The notes under the pieces were generated by a model that was not told the origin of the DNA, ran no database searches, and saw nothing but the letters and a program-made list of their open reading frames with translations. Shown here in pieces: positions 43,584-52,808 of a stretch of 64,000 nt of DNA. Positions within the stretch are counted from its first letter, which is position 1, and every line of letters begins with the position of its first letter. Source of the DNA: Streptomyces calvus (GTDB lineage: Bacteria; Actinomycetota; Actinomycetes; Streptomycetales; Streptomycetaceae). A program made the position numbers and the translations under genes. The DNA is taken from the NCBI RefSeq assembly GCF_006782915.1, contig NZ_VCNP01000044.1, forward strand, positions 1 through 64,000, written 5' to 3'.

Positions 43584-45781
43584 GACGGGATCAGCAGGTC
43601 GGGGCTCGTCGCCTGGGACGGCAGCCGGGCCGCCCCGGACGGCGCCTCGCCCAGCATCAGCGTGCGCACCACCCGCTCGGCGGCCCGGCCGTCGTCGAAC
43701 TCGCAGTACCGGGCCCGGAAGGCGGAGCGCAGCCGCGCCGACTCCTCGTCCCGCCACGTCCCGGAGTCGAACAGCCAGGCCAGTTCCCGGTAGGAACGCG
43801 ACACGTGGCCCGGCGCCTCGGCCGTGATGTCGACGTACGCGCCCCGGCTCGCCCGGAAGGCGTCCCAGTCGTCGGCGTGGATCACGATCGGCCGGTCCAG
43901 GTTGGCGTAGTCGAACATGATCGACGAGTAGTCGGTGACCAGGACGTCGGCGGCGAGCAGCACGTCCTGCAGCGGCTCGTCCGTCGCGTCGACCACCACG
44001 CCCCGCCGGTGCAGCTCCGCCAGGCCCAGCCCGCGCGCCGGTCCGTCGGCGAGCGAGGGGTGCAGCCGGACCACGAGGGTGTGGCCGTCGCCGAGGTCGG
44101 CGGCGAACCGGGCCGGGTCGATCCGCTCCACCAGTCCGCCCCGGCGGTAGTCGCGGCGGGTCGGCGCGTACAGCACCACCGTGTCGCCGTCCGGGACGCC
44201 GAGCCGCTCCCTGGCCGCACGGACGTCGTCCGGGCCCGCGCCGACCAGGACGTCGTTGCGGGGGCTGCCGGTGCGCAGCGAGGTGAAGTGGCACGGGAAG
44301 GCCCGCTCCCACACCAGCTCGGAGTGCCGGTTGGCGACCAGGCTGTAGTCCCAGCGGTCGGCCCGGCGCAGCATCCGCGGCACGTCGACGCCGAGCCGGG
44401 CGCCGGGCCTGCCCAGCAGATCGGCGCCCATGTACTTCAGCGGGGTGCCCTGATGGGTGTGGACGTGCACGCTGCCGGGCCGTTTGACCAGCGCTCCCGG
44501 CCAGTTGACGTTGTTGACGAAGTACGTGGCCCGCTCGGTCACCCGGCGGTAGTCCGGCGAGTCCAGGAGTACGTACTCGGTGTCCGGCGGCAGGCCGGCG
44601 GCCTGCTCCTCACCGGCCAGCACCCACACGTTCCTCAGGTGCGGGGCGAGTTCGCGCGCCGCGCGGTGGATCGCCGCCGGGTCGCCGAGCACACCCCGGT
44701 GCGAGAACGCCGAGTACACCGCGAGGTCCGCATCCAGCGGCCGGTGCAGGTTCAGCGCGGACCGGCCCCGGGCCACCCGGGCCGCCGCCGCGCCCCGCGC
44801 CTGCCGGGCCCGCCGCCCCAGCTCCCGGCCCGCCCGCCCGGCCTGCCGCCGCGCGAGGTAACCGGCGTAGCCGCCCTCGAGGACCCGCAGCCCGGCGGGG
44901 ACGCGCACGCCCTCCGGCCGGTGCGCGCGGAACATCTCGGCCGTGCGGCGGAAGAACTCGCCCTTGTCGGACGGCGGCAGGCGGTCCGGCTTGGAGAGGA
45001 TGTCGAGGCAGTGCTCGCCCATCTTGGCGTGCAGGAAGGGCCGCCAGTGGGCCAGCGCCGGGCGGGCGTCGACGAACCGGAACACCCGCGCGTACTGCTC
45101 GTGCACGTCGAAGTGCTTGCGGCTGGTGGTGGACAGGATGCTGCCCTGGCGGCGCTGCCGGTAGTACAGGCAGATCCGGTCCAGGGTGGCGATGCGCTCC
45201 GCGCTGAGCATCACCGGGAAGGTCCACGGCGTGTCCTCGTAGTAGCCCGGCGGGAAGGTGAAGCCCTCCCGCTCGACGAAGTCGCGGCGGTACACCTTGT
45301 TCCACACCACCATCAGCAGGTCGAGGATCTCCGGCCGTTCGGCGGCCGTGAAGACGTCCTCGGTGGCCAGCACGTGGGCCAGCACGTTGCGGCGGGTGCC
45401 GCCCCACCAATGGGTGCGGGCGTAGTCGAAGACCAGCACGTCCGGATCGCCGGTCTCCTCCAGGCGGTCGGCCAGTGCGCGCAGCGCTCCCGGGGTAAGG
45501 GTGTCGTCGCTGTCGAGGAAGAACAGGTAGTCGCCCGTGGCGTGCGCCAGACCCGCGTTGCGGGCCCGGCCGAGGCCCACGTTCTCCGGCAGGTGCAGCA
45601 CCCGGACGCGGTCGTCGCGGGCCGCGTACGCGTCGAGGATCTCTCCGCAGCCGTCGGGCGAGCGGTCGTCGACGGCGATCACCTCGATGTCGCGGTAGGA
45701 CTGGCCGAGCACCGAGTCCAGGCACGCGTGCAGATAGCCCTGCACCTTGAAGACGGGGACGATGATGCTGAAGCGGGGCAC
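43580..45781 (-). CDS. GT2 - CDP-glycerol glycerophosphotransferase fusion (fusion 2)
   Basis: 733 residues. The N-terminal GT2 domain is intact (IAVDDRSPDG, VGLGRARNAGL, FLDSDDTLTPG). The C-terminal Glyphos_transf domain has GSPRNDVLV, APTRRDYRRG, VRLHPS and TDYSSIMFDYANLDRP, but the THHG/TQHG motif reads THQGTPLKYMG: the His normally next to GTPLK is Gln and a His lies two residues before the Gly. Such fusions are thought to build sugar-substituted polyol-phosphate wall polymers on the inner membrane face. The next gene downstream overlaps by four bases; fusion 3 ends 6 bp upstream. Confidence 0.9.
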   Translation of the reverse strand: MPRFSIIVPVFKVQGYLHACLDSVLGQSYRDIEVIAVDDRSPDGCGEILDAYAARDDRVRVLHLPENVGLGRARNAGLAHATGDYLFFLDSDDTLTPGALRALADRLEETGDPDVLVFDYARTHWWGGTRRNVLAHVLATEDVFTAAERPEILDLLMVVWNKVYRRDFVEREGFTFPPGYYEDTPWTFPVMLSAERIATLDRICLYYRQRRQGSILSTTSRKHFDVHEQYARVFRFVDARPALAHWRPFLHAKMGEHCLDILSKPDRLPPSDKGEFFRRTAEMFRAHRPEGVRVPAGLRVLEGGYAGYLARRQAGRAGRELGRRARQARGAAAARVARGRSALNLHRPLDADLAVYSAFSHRGVLGDPAAIHRAARELAPHLRNVWVLAGEEQAAGLPPDTEYVLLDSPDYRRVTERATYFVNNVNWPGALVKRPGSVHVHTHQGTPLKYMGADLLGRPGARLGVDVPRMLRRADRWDYSLVANRHSELVWERAFPCHFTSLRTGSPRNDVLVGAGPDDVRAARERLGVPDGDTVVLYAPTRRDYRRGGLVERIDPARFAADLGDGHTLVVRLHPSLADGPARGLGLAELHRRGVVVDATDEPLQDVLLAADVLVTDYSSIMFDYANLDRPIVIHADDWDAFRASRGAYVDITAEAPGHVSRSYRELAWLFDSGTWRDEESARLRSAFRARYCEFDDGRAAERVVRTLMLGEAPSGAARLPSQATSPDLLIPS

Positions 45782-45787
45782 TGCTGG

Positions 45788-47995
45788 TCAGCTCCTCACC
45801 AGGGTGGTGGCGGCCGCGGGGGCGGGGACGCGCTCCGCGAGCGGGATCACGGGCGGCAGGGCCTCGGGCGGTTCGCCGAGCAGCACCCGGCGCACCACAC
45901 GCTCCGCGGCCCGGCCGTCGTCGAAGGCGCAGAACCGCTCCCGGAAGCGGGCGCGCAGCGCGGCCGACTCCGGGCCCGCACAGGAGCCGTCGCGGAACAC
46001 GCGGGCCAGTTCGTCGGGCGTGCGGGTCACCGGTCCGGGCGGCTCGGCCATCAGGTCGAAGCAGACGCCCCGGGTCTCCCGGTAGACGTCCCAGTCGGCG
46101 GCGTGGATCACGATCGGCCGGTCCAGGTTGGCGTAGTCGAACATGATGGACGAGTAGTCGGTGATCAGCGCGTCGGCGGCCAGGCACACGTCCTCCGAGG
46201 AGCGGTGCGCGGTGACGTCGATGACCCGGCCGCCGGTGCGCGGGCCGCCCCGGTCGTAGAAGTAGTGGGCGCGCAGCAGGACCACGACGTCCTCGCCGGC
46301 CGCCGCGCAGAACGCCTCCAGGTCGAGGCCCGGGTCGAAGCCGGTGTGGTGGTCGCGGTGGGTGGGCGCGTACAGCACGGCGGTGCTGCCCTCGGGCACG
46401 CCGAGCTCCGCACGGATCCGGGCGACGTCGTCGGCGGTGGCCGTGCAGTACACGTCGTTGCGCGGATAGCCGTACTCCAGCTGCTCGTAGGAGCCGGGGA
46501 AGGCGCGCTCCCACACGCGGGTGGAGTGCGGGTTGGAGGACAGGTTGTAGTCCCAGCGGTCGACCCGGCCGAGCAGCTTGGTGAAGCTGCCCGTCGCGGC
46601 GGCCACCACCGGGTACGTCGACTGGTCGATGCCCATGGTCTTCAGCGGTGTGCCGTGCTGCGTCTGGAGGTGGACGCTGCCGGGCCGCTTGACCACGCCC
46701 TCCGCGAAGTTGGCGTTGTTGATCAGGTACGTGGCGCGGGCCAGGACCTCCCAGGCGCGGTGGCTGCCGATGACCGCGTACTCGACGCCGTCCGGCACGG
46801 TGTGCTCCTGCCCGGCCTCCACCAGGAACACCGAGCGGATGTGCGGGGCGAGTTCGCGGGCCTTGGCGTGGATCGCGGCCGGGTTGCAGGCGTAGCCGCG
46901 CCCCCAGTACGCGCAGTACACCGCGAGGTTCGGATCCAGCGGGCGGCGCAGCTGCATCCGGTAGCGCAGCCGGGTGCGCAGGCCCCGCGGCCGGGGCAGC
47001 GCCGCCACCGTCCGGGCTCCCGCGCGGTTGGCGCCGCGCAGGGCGCGGAAGGCCGGGTAGGAGCCGGCCGCCAGCAGCCGGTGCTGCACGCCGAGGCTGC
47101 CGCCCGGGGTGCGGTGCCCGTCCGGGCGGTGGCGGCGGTACAGGACGCTCGCCCGGCGGAAGAAGGCGCGCCGGCCGCCCGACGGCAGCCGCCGCGGGTG
47201 CGCGGCCGTCTTCAGTACGGCGGCGAAGAGCTGGTCGAACAGCGGCCCCGACCGTTCGGCGGGCAGCCCCTGTTCGGCGGCCAGGCCGAGCACCAGCTCG
47301 ACCTGGTCCAGCAGTTCGGCGTGGTGCTCGCCGGGCAGGTTCAGCCGGCTGCCCTGCCGGCGCACCTGGTGCCGTACGACGACCGACCGCAGCACCGCCG
47401 TCCGTTCCGCGCCCAGCAGCGCCTGCCCGCCCCAGCCGACGTCCGTGAAGTGGCCCGCCGGGAAGGCGAGATGGTGTTCGGCGACGAAGGCGCGCCGCCA
47501 GGCCGCGCTCCACGCCGGGAGGCTCACGCCGGTCAGGTGCGGGGCGCGCTCGGGGGCGAAGACGCCGTCCGGGGCTCGGGCCAGCAGCGGCGCGGCCGGG
47601 TTGCCGGGCTCGCCCTCCCACCAGGGCACCCGCTCGTGTTCACAGTGCAGCACGTCCACCGGCCCGGTCTCCGCGAGCCGTGCGTCCAGCGCCGCCAGCG
47701 CCCCCGGCACCAGCACGTCGTCGCCGTCGAGGAACAGCAGGTACGTCCCGGTCGCCGCCCGCATCCCCGCGTTGCGCGCCCCCGCCAGCCCGGCCGACGG
47801 CGGCGCGTGCACCGGCGCCACCCGGGAATCCCGCTCGGAGTGCCGGTCGGCGACGTCCGCCGCCGCCGACCCCGGCGCGTCACAGACCGGGATCAGCTCG
47901 AAGTCGCCGAAGGACTGGGCGAGGACCGAGTCCAGCGCCTGGCCCAGCCGACCTGCGACCCCATGGGACGGGACGATGATGCTGAAGCGGGGCAT
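45788..47995 (-). CDS. GT2 - CDP-glycerol glycerophosphotransferase fusion (fusion 3)
   Basis: 735 residues. The GT2 domain keeps the metal motif FLDGDDVLVPG and AGLAGARNAGM, while the first acidic motif is PVCDAPGS rather than VDD. The polymerase domain is canonical: TQHGTPLKTMG, GYPRNDVYC, PTHRDHHTG, RAHYFYD and TDYSSIMFDYANLDRP. It is closest to fusion 1 in the polymerase half. It begins MPRFSIIVP, as does fusion 2, and leads into fusion 2 with a 6-bp gap, forming a unit of at least three genes on this strand. Confidence 0.9.
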   Translation of the reverse strand: MPRFSIIVPSHGVAGRLGQALDSVLAQSFGDFELIPVCDAPGSAAADVADRHSERDSRVAPVHAPPSAGLAGARNAGMRAATGTYLLFLDGDDVLVPGALAALDARLAETGPVDVLHCEHERVPWWEGEPGNPAAPLLARAPDGVFAPERAPHLTGVSLPAWSAAWRRAFVAEHHLAFPAGHFTDVGWGGQALLGAERTAVLRSVVVRHQVRRQGSRLNLPGEHHAELLDQVELVLGLAAEQGLPAERSGPLFDQLFAAVLKTAAHPRRLPSGGRRAFFRRASVLYRRHRPDGHRTPGGSLGVQHRLLAAGSYPAFRALRGANRAGARTVAALPRPRGLRTRLRYRMQLRRPLDPNLAVYCAYWGRGYACNPAAIHAKARELAPHIRSVFLVEAGQEHTVPDGVEYAVIGSHRAWEVLARATYLINNANFAEGVVKRPGSVHLQTQHGTPLKTMGIDQSTYPVVAAATGSFTKLLGRVDRWDYNLSSNPHSTRVWERAFPGSYEQLEYGYPRNDVYCTATADDVARIRAELGVPEGSTAVLYAPTHRDHHTGFDPGLDLEAFCAAAGEDVVVLLRAHYFYDRGGPRTGGRVIDVTAHRSSEDVCLAADALITDYSSIMFDYANLDRPIVIHAADWDVYRETRGVCFDLMAEPPGPVTRTPDELARVFRDGSCAGPESAALRARFRERFCAFDDGRAAERVVRRVLLGEPPEALPPVIPLAERVPAPAAATTLVRS

Positions 47996-48147
47996 ACTGC
48001 TCTTTCCGTAGAGGATGTCGTGGCGCCCGCCGTCTCAGCGGGCGGGGCGCCGGCCGGGCCGCCCCGTCGGTCGCCGGGTCGACGGCCGGGTCGGGGTCGG
48101 CCGCGACGAGCCGCGGGGCATGGGAACTCCCGTCAGGACAACGGCGC

Positions 48148-50394
48148 TCACGGCCGGTCGGTGACGGTCACCAGGGCGCCGGGCTGCCGGCCCGGCACCG
48201 CCGCGAGCGCCCGCGCGGCGGCTCCACCGGCCTCCGGCAGCTCCGGAACGAGCCCGTCCGGGCCGAGGGGCGGCAGTGCGGCGTCCTCGCCGAGCACGAC
48301 CCGGCGGACGACCCGCTCCGCGGCCCGGCCGTCGTCGTACGGGCAGAAGCGGGCCCGGAAGCGGGCCCGCAGCGCGGCGGAGCGGGTGCCGCACCACGCG
48401 CCGTCGGTGAACAGGCCGATCAGCTCGTCCTCGCTGTGCGCGACCGCGCCCGGCGGGAAGGCGCACGGATCGAAGGAGAGGCACCGGGCCGCCTCGCAGG
48501 CCTGCCGGTCGTCGGTGTGCAGCACGATCGGACGGTCCAGGGCCGCGCAGTCGAACACCAGCGGGGAGCAGTCGGTGACCAGCGCGTCCGAGGCCAGGCA
48601 CAGCGCGGTGGTGTCCGGATGGCCGGTGACGTCCACGACCCGGTCGGAGGCCGCCTCCAGCGGCCCGCCGTGCGACGGCCGGGCGAGCGCCAGCACCACG
48701 AACCGGGAACCGAGGCGGCGCGCCACCCGCTCCGGGTCGAGCAGGCGGTGGCCGCGGTGGACCGGCGCGTACAGCACGGCCACCGAGCCCTCCGGGACGC
48801 CCAGCGACGCCCGCAGCGCGGCGACCTCCGCGCCGGTCGCCGTGCGGAACCGGTCGGTGCGCGGCCGGCCGTACTCCAGAGTGGTGTACCGGCCGGGGTG
48901 CGCCCGCTCCCAGGCCAGCGTGGAGTGCCGGTCGGCGGAGACGACGTAGTCCCACCGGTCGGCGCCGTCGCGGAGCGGCGCGGCACCGGTGTCCCGGGAG
49001 GGGTGGCCCGGCAGGCCCGGGCCGGTGTGCCCGAGCGGAGTGCCGGACTGCGTCCGGACGACGACCTGCCCCTTCCGCTTGACCAGCCCGGGCTCGACGT
49101 CGGTGTCGGTCACCAGGTACGCGGACCGGGCGAGCGCGCTCCAGTGGGCGGCGGTGCCGGGGGTGAGGCGGCGGGTGCCGGGCGGGACGGTGTGGTGGTG
49201 CTCGGGACGGGCCACCCAGGCGGTGCGCATCCACGGGACCGTCGCGCGCAGCGCGGACTCCAGCGCGCCCGGGTCGCCGCCGTGGCCGCGGTGCCCGTGC
49301 GCGGTGAAGACGGCGCGGTCGGTGCGCAGCGGCAGCAGCCGCTGGAGGCGGTAGTGCGCCCGCAGGGCGGCGCGGCGCAGGGCGCGCAGCAGGCCCCGGG
49401 CGAGCCGGGCCGTCGCGCGGTGCGCGGCCGCCGCCAGCCGCAGGGCCCGGTAGGTGCGGTGCAGCCCGAGGCGGACCAGCGTGTGATGGACCCGGACCCG
49501 CACGGGGACGGGCGTGCCGGGCGCGCGGTGACGCCGGCAGTGGGCGCGGGCCCGGCGCAGGAACGCGGCCCGCGCGTCGTGCGGCAGCCGCTCCGGCCGC
49601 CCGTACACGGTGACCAGGTGGTCGAGCATGCGGCGGAACAGCACGGGCCGCCAGCGGGCCAGTTCGGGCCGCTCGTCGAGGAACGCGAAGACCCGGTCGT
49701 ACTGGTCGAAGACCTCGAAGTGCCGGATGCTGGTGGTGCGCAGGATGCCGCCGGTCCGCCGCTGCCGGTAGTGCACGCACACCCGGTCCAGGGTGGCGAT
49801 CGACCCGGCCGTCATCAGCACCGGGTACGTCCACGGGGTGTCCTCGTAGTAGCCGGGCGGGAAGGTGAGGCCCGTCGCGCGGACGAACTCCCGCCGGTAG
49901 GCCTTGTTCCAGGCGACCATCAGCAGGTTCAGCAGCCCGGGCCGGTCGGCCAGCCGGAAGGGTGCCGGGCCGCGCTCGGCGAGTTCGGCGGCGGCCCGGT
50001 TGCGCACGGTCTCGCCCGAGCCGTAGGTGCGCGCGTAGTCGTACACCAGCACGTCCGGCTCGTCCGTCTCCTTCAGCCGGTCGGCGAGGGCGAGGAGCGC
50101 GTCCGGGGTGAGGGTGTCGTCGCCGTCCAGGAACACCAGGTAGTCGCCGGTCGCCCGGTCCATCCCGGCGTTGCGGGCGGGCCCCAGCCCGGCGTTCTCC
50201 GGCAGGTGCACGGCCCGCACCCGCGGGTCGCGGGCCGCGAACGCGTCGATCACCGCGCCGCAGTCGTCCGGCGAGCAGTCGTCCACCGCGATCAGTTCCA
50301 GATCGGGATACGACTGGGACAGCACCGATTCCAGGCACTCGTGGAGATACGCCTGAACCTGGTACGCGGGGACAATGACACTGAACCTGGGCAA
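48148..50394 (-). CDS. GT2 fusion with degenerate glycerophosphotransferase domain (fusion 4)
   Basis: 748 residues from a TTG start at 50394, chosen because it places LPRFSVIVPAY exactly where the other fusions start MPRFSIIVP. The GT2 domain is intact (VDDCSPDD, AGLGPARNAGM, FLDGDDTLTPD). The C-terminal domain aligns with Glyphos_transf but its hallmarks are gone: TQSGTPLGHTG instead of THHGTPLK, RPRTDRFRT instead of YPRNDV, no RxHY, and TDCSPLVFDCAALDRP instead of TDYSSIMFDYANLDRP. The polymerase half may be catalytically dead or changed in substrate. A longer frame from TTG 50433 cannot be excluded. Confidence 0.85.
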   Translation of the reverse strand: MPRFSVIVPAYQVQAYLHECLESVLSQSYPDLELIAVDDCSPDDCGAVIDAFAARDPRVRAVHLPENAGLGPARNAGMDRATGDYLVFLDGDDTLTPDALLALADRLKETDEPDVLVYDYARTYGSGETVRNRAAAELAERGPAPFRLADRPGLLNLLMVAWNKAYRREFVRATGLTFPPGYYEDTPWTYPVLMTAGSIATLDRVCVHYRQRRTGGILRTTSIRHFEVFDQYDRVFAFLDERPELARWRPVLFRRMLDHLVTVYGRPERLPHDARAAFLRRARAHCRRHRAPGTPVPVRVRVHHTLVRLGLHRTYRALRLAAAAHRATARLARGLLRALRRAALRAHYRLQRLLPLRTDRAVFTAHGHRGHGGDPGALESALRATVPWMRTAWVARPEHHHTVPPGTRRLTPGTAAHWSALARSAYLVTDTDVEPGLVKRKGQVVVRTQSGTPLGHTGPGLPGHPSRDTGAAPLRDGADRWDYVVSADRHSTLAWERAHPGRYTTLEYGRPRTDRFRTATGAEVAALRASLGVPEGSVAVLYAPVHRGHRLLDPERVARRLGSRFVVLALARPSHGGPLEAASDRVVDVTGHPDTTALCLASDALVTDCSPLVFDCAALDRPIVLHTDDRQACEAARCLSFDPCAFPPGAVAHSEDELIGLFTDGAWCGTRSAALRARFRARFCPYDDGRAAERVVRRVVLGEDAALPPLGPDGLVPELPEAGGAAARALAAVPGRQPGALVTVTDRP

Positions 50395-50493
50395 GGGGAA
50401 TCCAACGGTCGGTGCGGGCGTTCTGCCCGGCAACGGCCGCTGGGCCGACTTGGTTACGCCCGCTGCGGCATCCGGGGGAACCTCGTCACCCGA

Positions 50494-50521
50494 AGGGGCG
50501 GACCTGTACCGGTCCGCCCCT
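50494..50521 (-). terminator. Terminator of the sugar ABC operon
   Basis: A perfect 11-bp stem, aggggcggacc with ggtccgcccct, around a 6-nt loop, 21 bp after the last permease gene on the minus strand. It separates the transporter operon from the wall-polymer genes. Confidence 0.8.
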
Positions 50522-50541
50522 CAACACGGCTTGAGCACCGT

Positions 50542-51456
50542 CTACTTCACCGCACCCGCCATCACGCCGGAGACGAACTGCCGCTGGAACGCGAAGAACA
50601 CCACCAGCGGGACCACCATCGAGATGAACGCGCCGGGCGCCAGCACGTCGACGTTGTTGCCGAACTGCCGTACCTGCGTCTGCAGGGCGACCGTGATCGG
50701 CTGGCTGCCGGAGTCGGTGAAGATCAGCGCGACCAGCATGTCGTTCCACACCCACAGGAACTGGAAGATGCCGAGCGCGGCGATCGCCGGCCCGGCCAGC
50801 GGCATCACCACCCGCACGAACAGCCGCAGTTCGCCCGCTCCGTCCAGCCGGGCCGCCTCCAGCAGCTCCCTCGGGATCTCCGCGAAGAAGTTCCGCAGCA
50901 GGAACACCGCGAACGGCAGCCCGAACCCGACGTGGAAGAGGACCACGCCGGTCACCGAGCCGAAGATGCCCAGGGCGCCGAAGAGTTCGGCGATCGGGAT
51001 CAGCGCCACCTGCACCGGCACCACCAGCAGTCCGACCACGGCCAGGAACCACCAGTCCCGGCCGGGGAACTCCATCCAGGCGAAGGCGTATCCGGCCAGT
51101 GAGCCGATCACCACGACCAGCACGGTCGCCGGGACGGTGATGTACGCCGTGTTCAGCAGCGAGCCGGTGATGTCCTCATTCTCCAGCAGCGTCTCGTAGG
51201 CGCCGAAGGTGAGCTGCGACGGCTCGGTGAACACCTGCCACCAGCCGTCGGCGGCCATGTCCCGCGGCGAGCGCAGACTGGCCAGCAGCAGACCGACCGT
51301 CGGGACCAGCCAGAACAGGCCGACGACGATCAGGAAGACGCGCACCGCGCCGCCGCTCACCCAGCCGCCGAGCCGCGCGCCGAGCGACTGCTGCGCCGTG
51401 ACGGCGGCGGGCGCGGAGCCGCCCGCCGTGCCGACCCTGCCGGTGTCCGCGCTCAT
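50542..51456 (-). CDS. Carbohydrate ABC transporter permease (MalG type)
   Basis: A 304-residue permease with six membrane helices. The cytosolic coupling (EAA) loop is ELLEAARLDGAGELRLFVRVVMPL near residues 195-218. It is the second permease of a binding-protein-dependent sugar importer. The ATG overlaps the first permease stop by four bases (ATGA). The operon has no ATPase gene, so a shared ATPase such as MsiK encoded elsewhere is likely. Substrate unknown. Confidence 0.92.
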   Translation of the reverse strand: MSADTGRVGTAGGSAPAAVTAQQSLGARLGGWVSGGAVRVFLIVVGLFWLVPTVGLLLASLRSPRDMAADGWWQVFTEPSQLTFGAYETLLENEDITGSLLNTAYITVPATVLVVVIGSLAGYAFAWMEFPGRDWWFLAVVGLLVVPVQVALIPIAELFGALGIFGSVTGVVLFHVGFGLPFAVFLLRNFFAEIPRELLEAARLDGAGELRLFVRVVMPLAGPAIAALGIFQFLWVWNDMLVALIFTDSGSQPITVALQTQVRQFGNNVDVLAPGAFISMVVPLVVFFAFQRQFVSGVMAGAVK

Positions 51457-52802
51457 CGCCGCACCTCCCGCCTCAGCCGCCTGATGTTGAACCACATCAC
51501 CGGGATCACCAGCAGCAGCAGGAACACCGCGATCGCGCTGGCGACGCCCGGCTGGTCCTCGGAGAAGCCCTTGCGGTACAGCTCCAGCGCGAGGACGTTG
51601 GCGTCGTCCTGGGTCGAGCCCGGCGCGATGATGAAGACCAGGTCGAACACCTTCAGCACATTGATCATCAGCGTGACGGTGACGACCGCGAGGACGGGCG
51701 CCAGCAGCGGCACCGTGACCCTCCGGAACACCTGCCACTCGTTCGCGCCGTCCACCCGGGCGGCCTCCAGCAGCTCCCGCGGCATGCCCGCGAGCCCGGC
51801 CGCGATCAGCACCATCGCGAAGCCCGCCCACATCCAGATGTACGAGCCGATGATCGCGGGCGTGACCAGGGACGGGCCGAGCCAGTCGAGCCCGTTGTAC
51901 GGCTCCCTGAAGTTGCTCGCCGGAAGCCGAAGGTGAGCGCCGTCCGCCGCGGCCGACAGGGAGAAGGTGCCGTCGGGCGCGGCGGTGGCCGTCTCCACCA
52001 CCTCGCCGTCCTTGACGGCCTCGATCGTCATGCCCGCGTAGCCGAGTTCGGAGGCGTCGACGGCGTTCAGCGCGCCGACGCCCTTGCCGCGGGTGAAGTC
52101 CTGCCAGGCGGTGCCGGTGATCCGGTCGCCCTGCGGCCTCGCCGCCGCGGCCGGCCGGGCGTCGTCCGGCATCACGTCCGGGGCGACGCCGACGAGCGGC
52201 AGCGCGACCGTGTCGCCGACGCCCACCGTCGCCCTGGTGACGAACGCGCCGCCGCCGGCCGGCTCCAGCGGCGACTCGCGGCCCGGGTGCGCCTTCGGGA
52301 ACGCCGAGGACTGCGCGAAGGTGTCGTGCACGCCCACCCACACGGCGTTGGCCACGCCCTTGTCCGGGTCCTGGTCGTAGACGAGGCGGAAGATGATGCC
52401 GGCCGCCAGCATGGAGATCGCCATCGGCATGAAGACGACCAGCTTGAACGCCGTTCCCCAGCGCACCCGTTCGGTCAGCACGGCGAAGACCAGGCCGAGC
52501 GCGGTGGCGACGGTCGGCGCGAAGACCACCCAGACGACGTTGTTCCTCAGGGCGGTGCGGATGCCGTCGTCGGTGAACAGGGCCCGGTAGTTGTCGAATC
52601 CGGCGAAGCCGTCACCGGACTGGTCGTAGAAGCTGCGGACGACGGAGTACCCGATCGGGTAGACCACGAGCGCACCGAGCAGGACGAGCGCGGGCAGCAG
52701 GAACAGCGCCGCCACGGTCCTGCGGGTGCCGGTGACGCTCCTGCGCGACGTGGGAGGGGCGGGGGCCGGCATGGGTGGCCCCGCCGCCGTGTCCGGTGCC
52801 AC
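51453..52802 (-). CDS. Carbohydrate ABC transporter permease (MalF type) with inserted outer domain
   Basis: A 449-residue permease, about 130-150 residues longer than the usual ~300. Helices 1-3 lie in residues 28-142; then, at the place where relatives have a short loop, residues ~157-305 form a hydrophilic insert ending in a carboxypeptidase-regulatory-like beta motif (GYAGMTIEAVKDGEVVETAT, PDGTFSL); the last three helices follow with EAA loop ELLEAARVDGANEWQVFRRV. The insert should face the cell exterior and could contact the binding protein or the wall. GTG 52802 is chosen; ATG 52772 is an alternative. Confidence 0.9.
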   Translation of the reverse strand: MAPDTAAGPPMPAPAPPTSRRSVTGTRRTVAALFLLPALVLLGALVVYPIGYSVVRSFYDQSGDGFAGFDNYRALFTDDGIRTALRNNVVWVVFAPTVATALGLVFAVLTERVRWGTAFKLVVFMPMAISMLAAGIIFRLVYDQDPDKGVANAVWVGVHDTFAQSSAFPKAHPGRESPLEPAGGGAFVTRATVGVGDTVALPLVGVAPDVMPDDARPAAAARPQGDRITGTAWQDFTRGKGVGALNAVDASELGYAGMTIEAVKDGEVVETATAAPDGTFSLSAAADGAHLRLPASNFREPYNGLDWLGPSLVTPAIIGSYIWMWAGFAMVLIAAGLAGMPRELLEAARVDGANEWQVFRRVTVPLLAPVLAVVTVTLMINVLKVFDLVFIIAPGSTQDDANVLALELYRKGFSEDQPGVASAIAVFLLLLVIPVMWFNIRRLRREVRR

Positions 52803-52808
52803 GCCGGA

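Noticed and set aside
29688..50394. Horizontally acquired island
   Set aside because: GC content and third-position bias match the flanks, there are no integrase, tRNA or direct-repeat boundaries, and a similar gene set is, as I recall, at this place in other Streptomyces.
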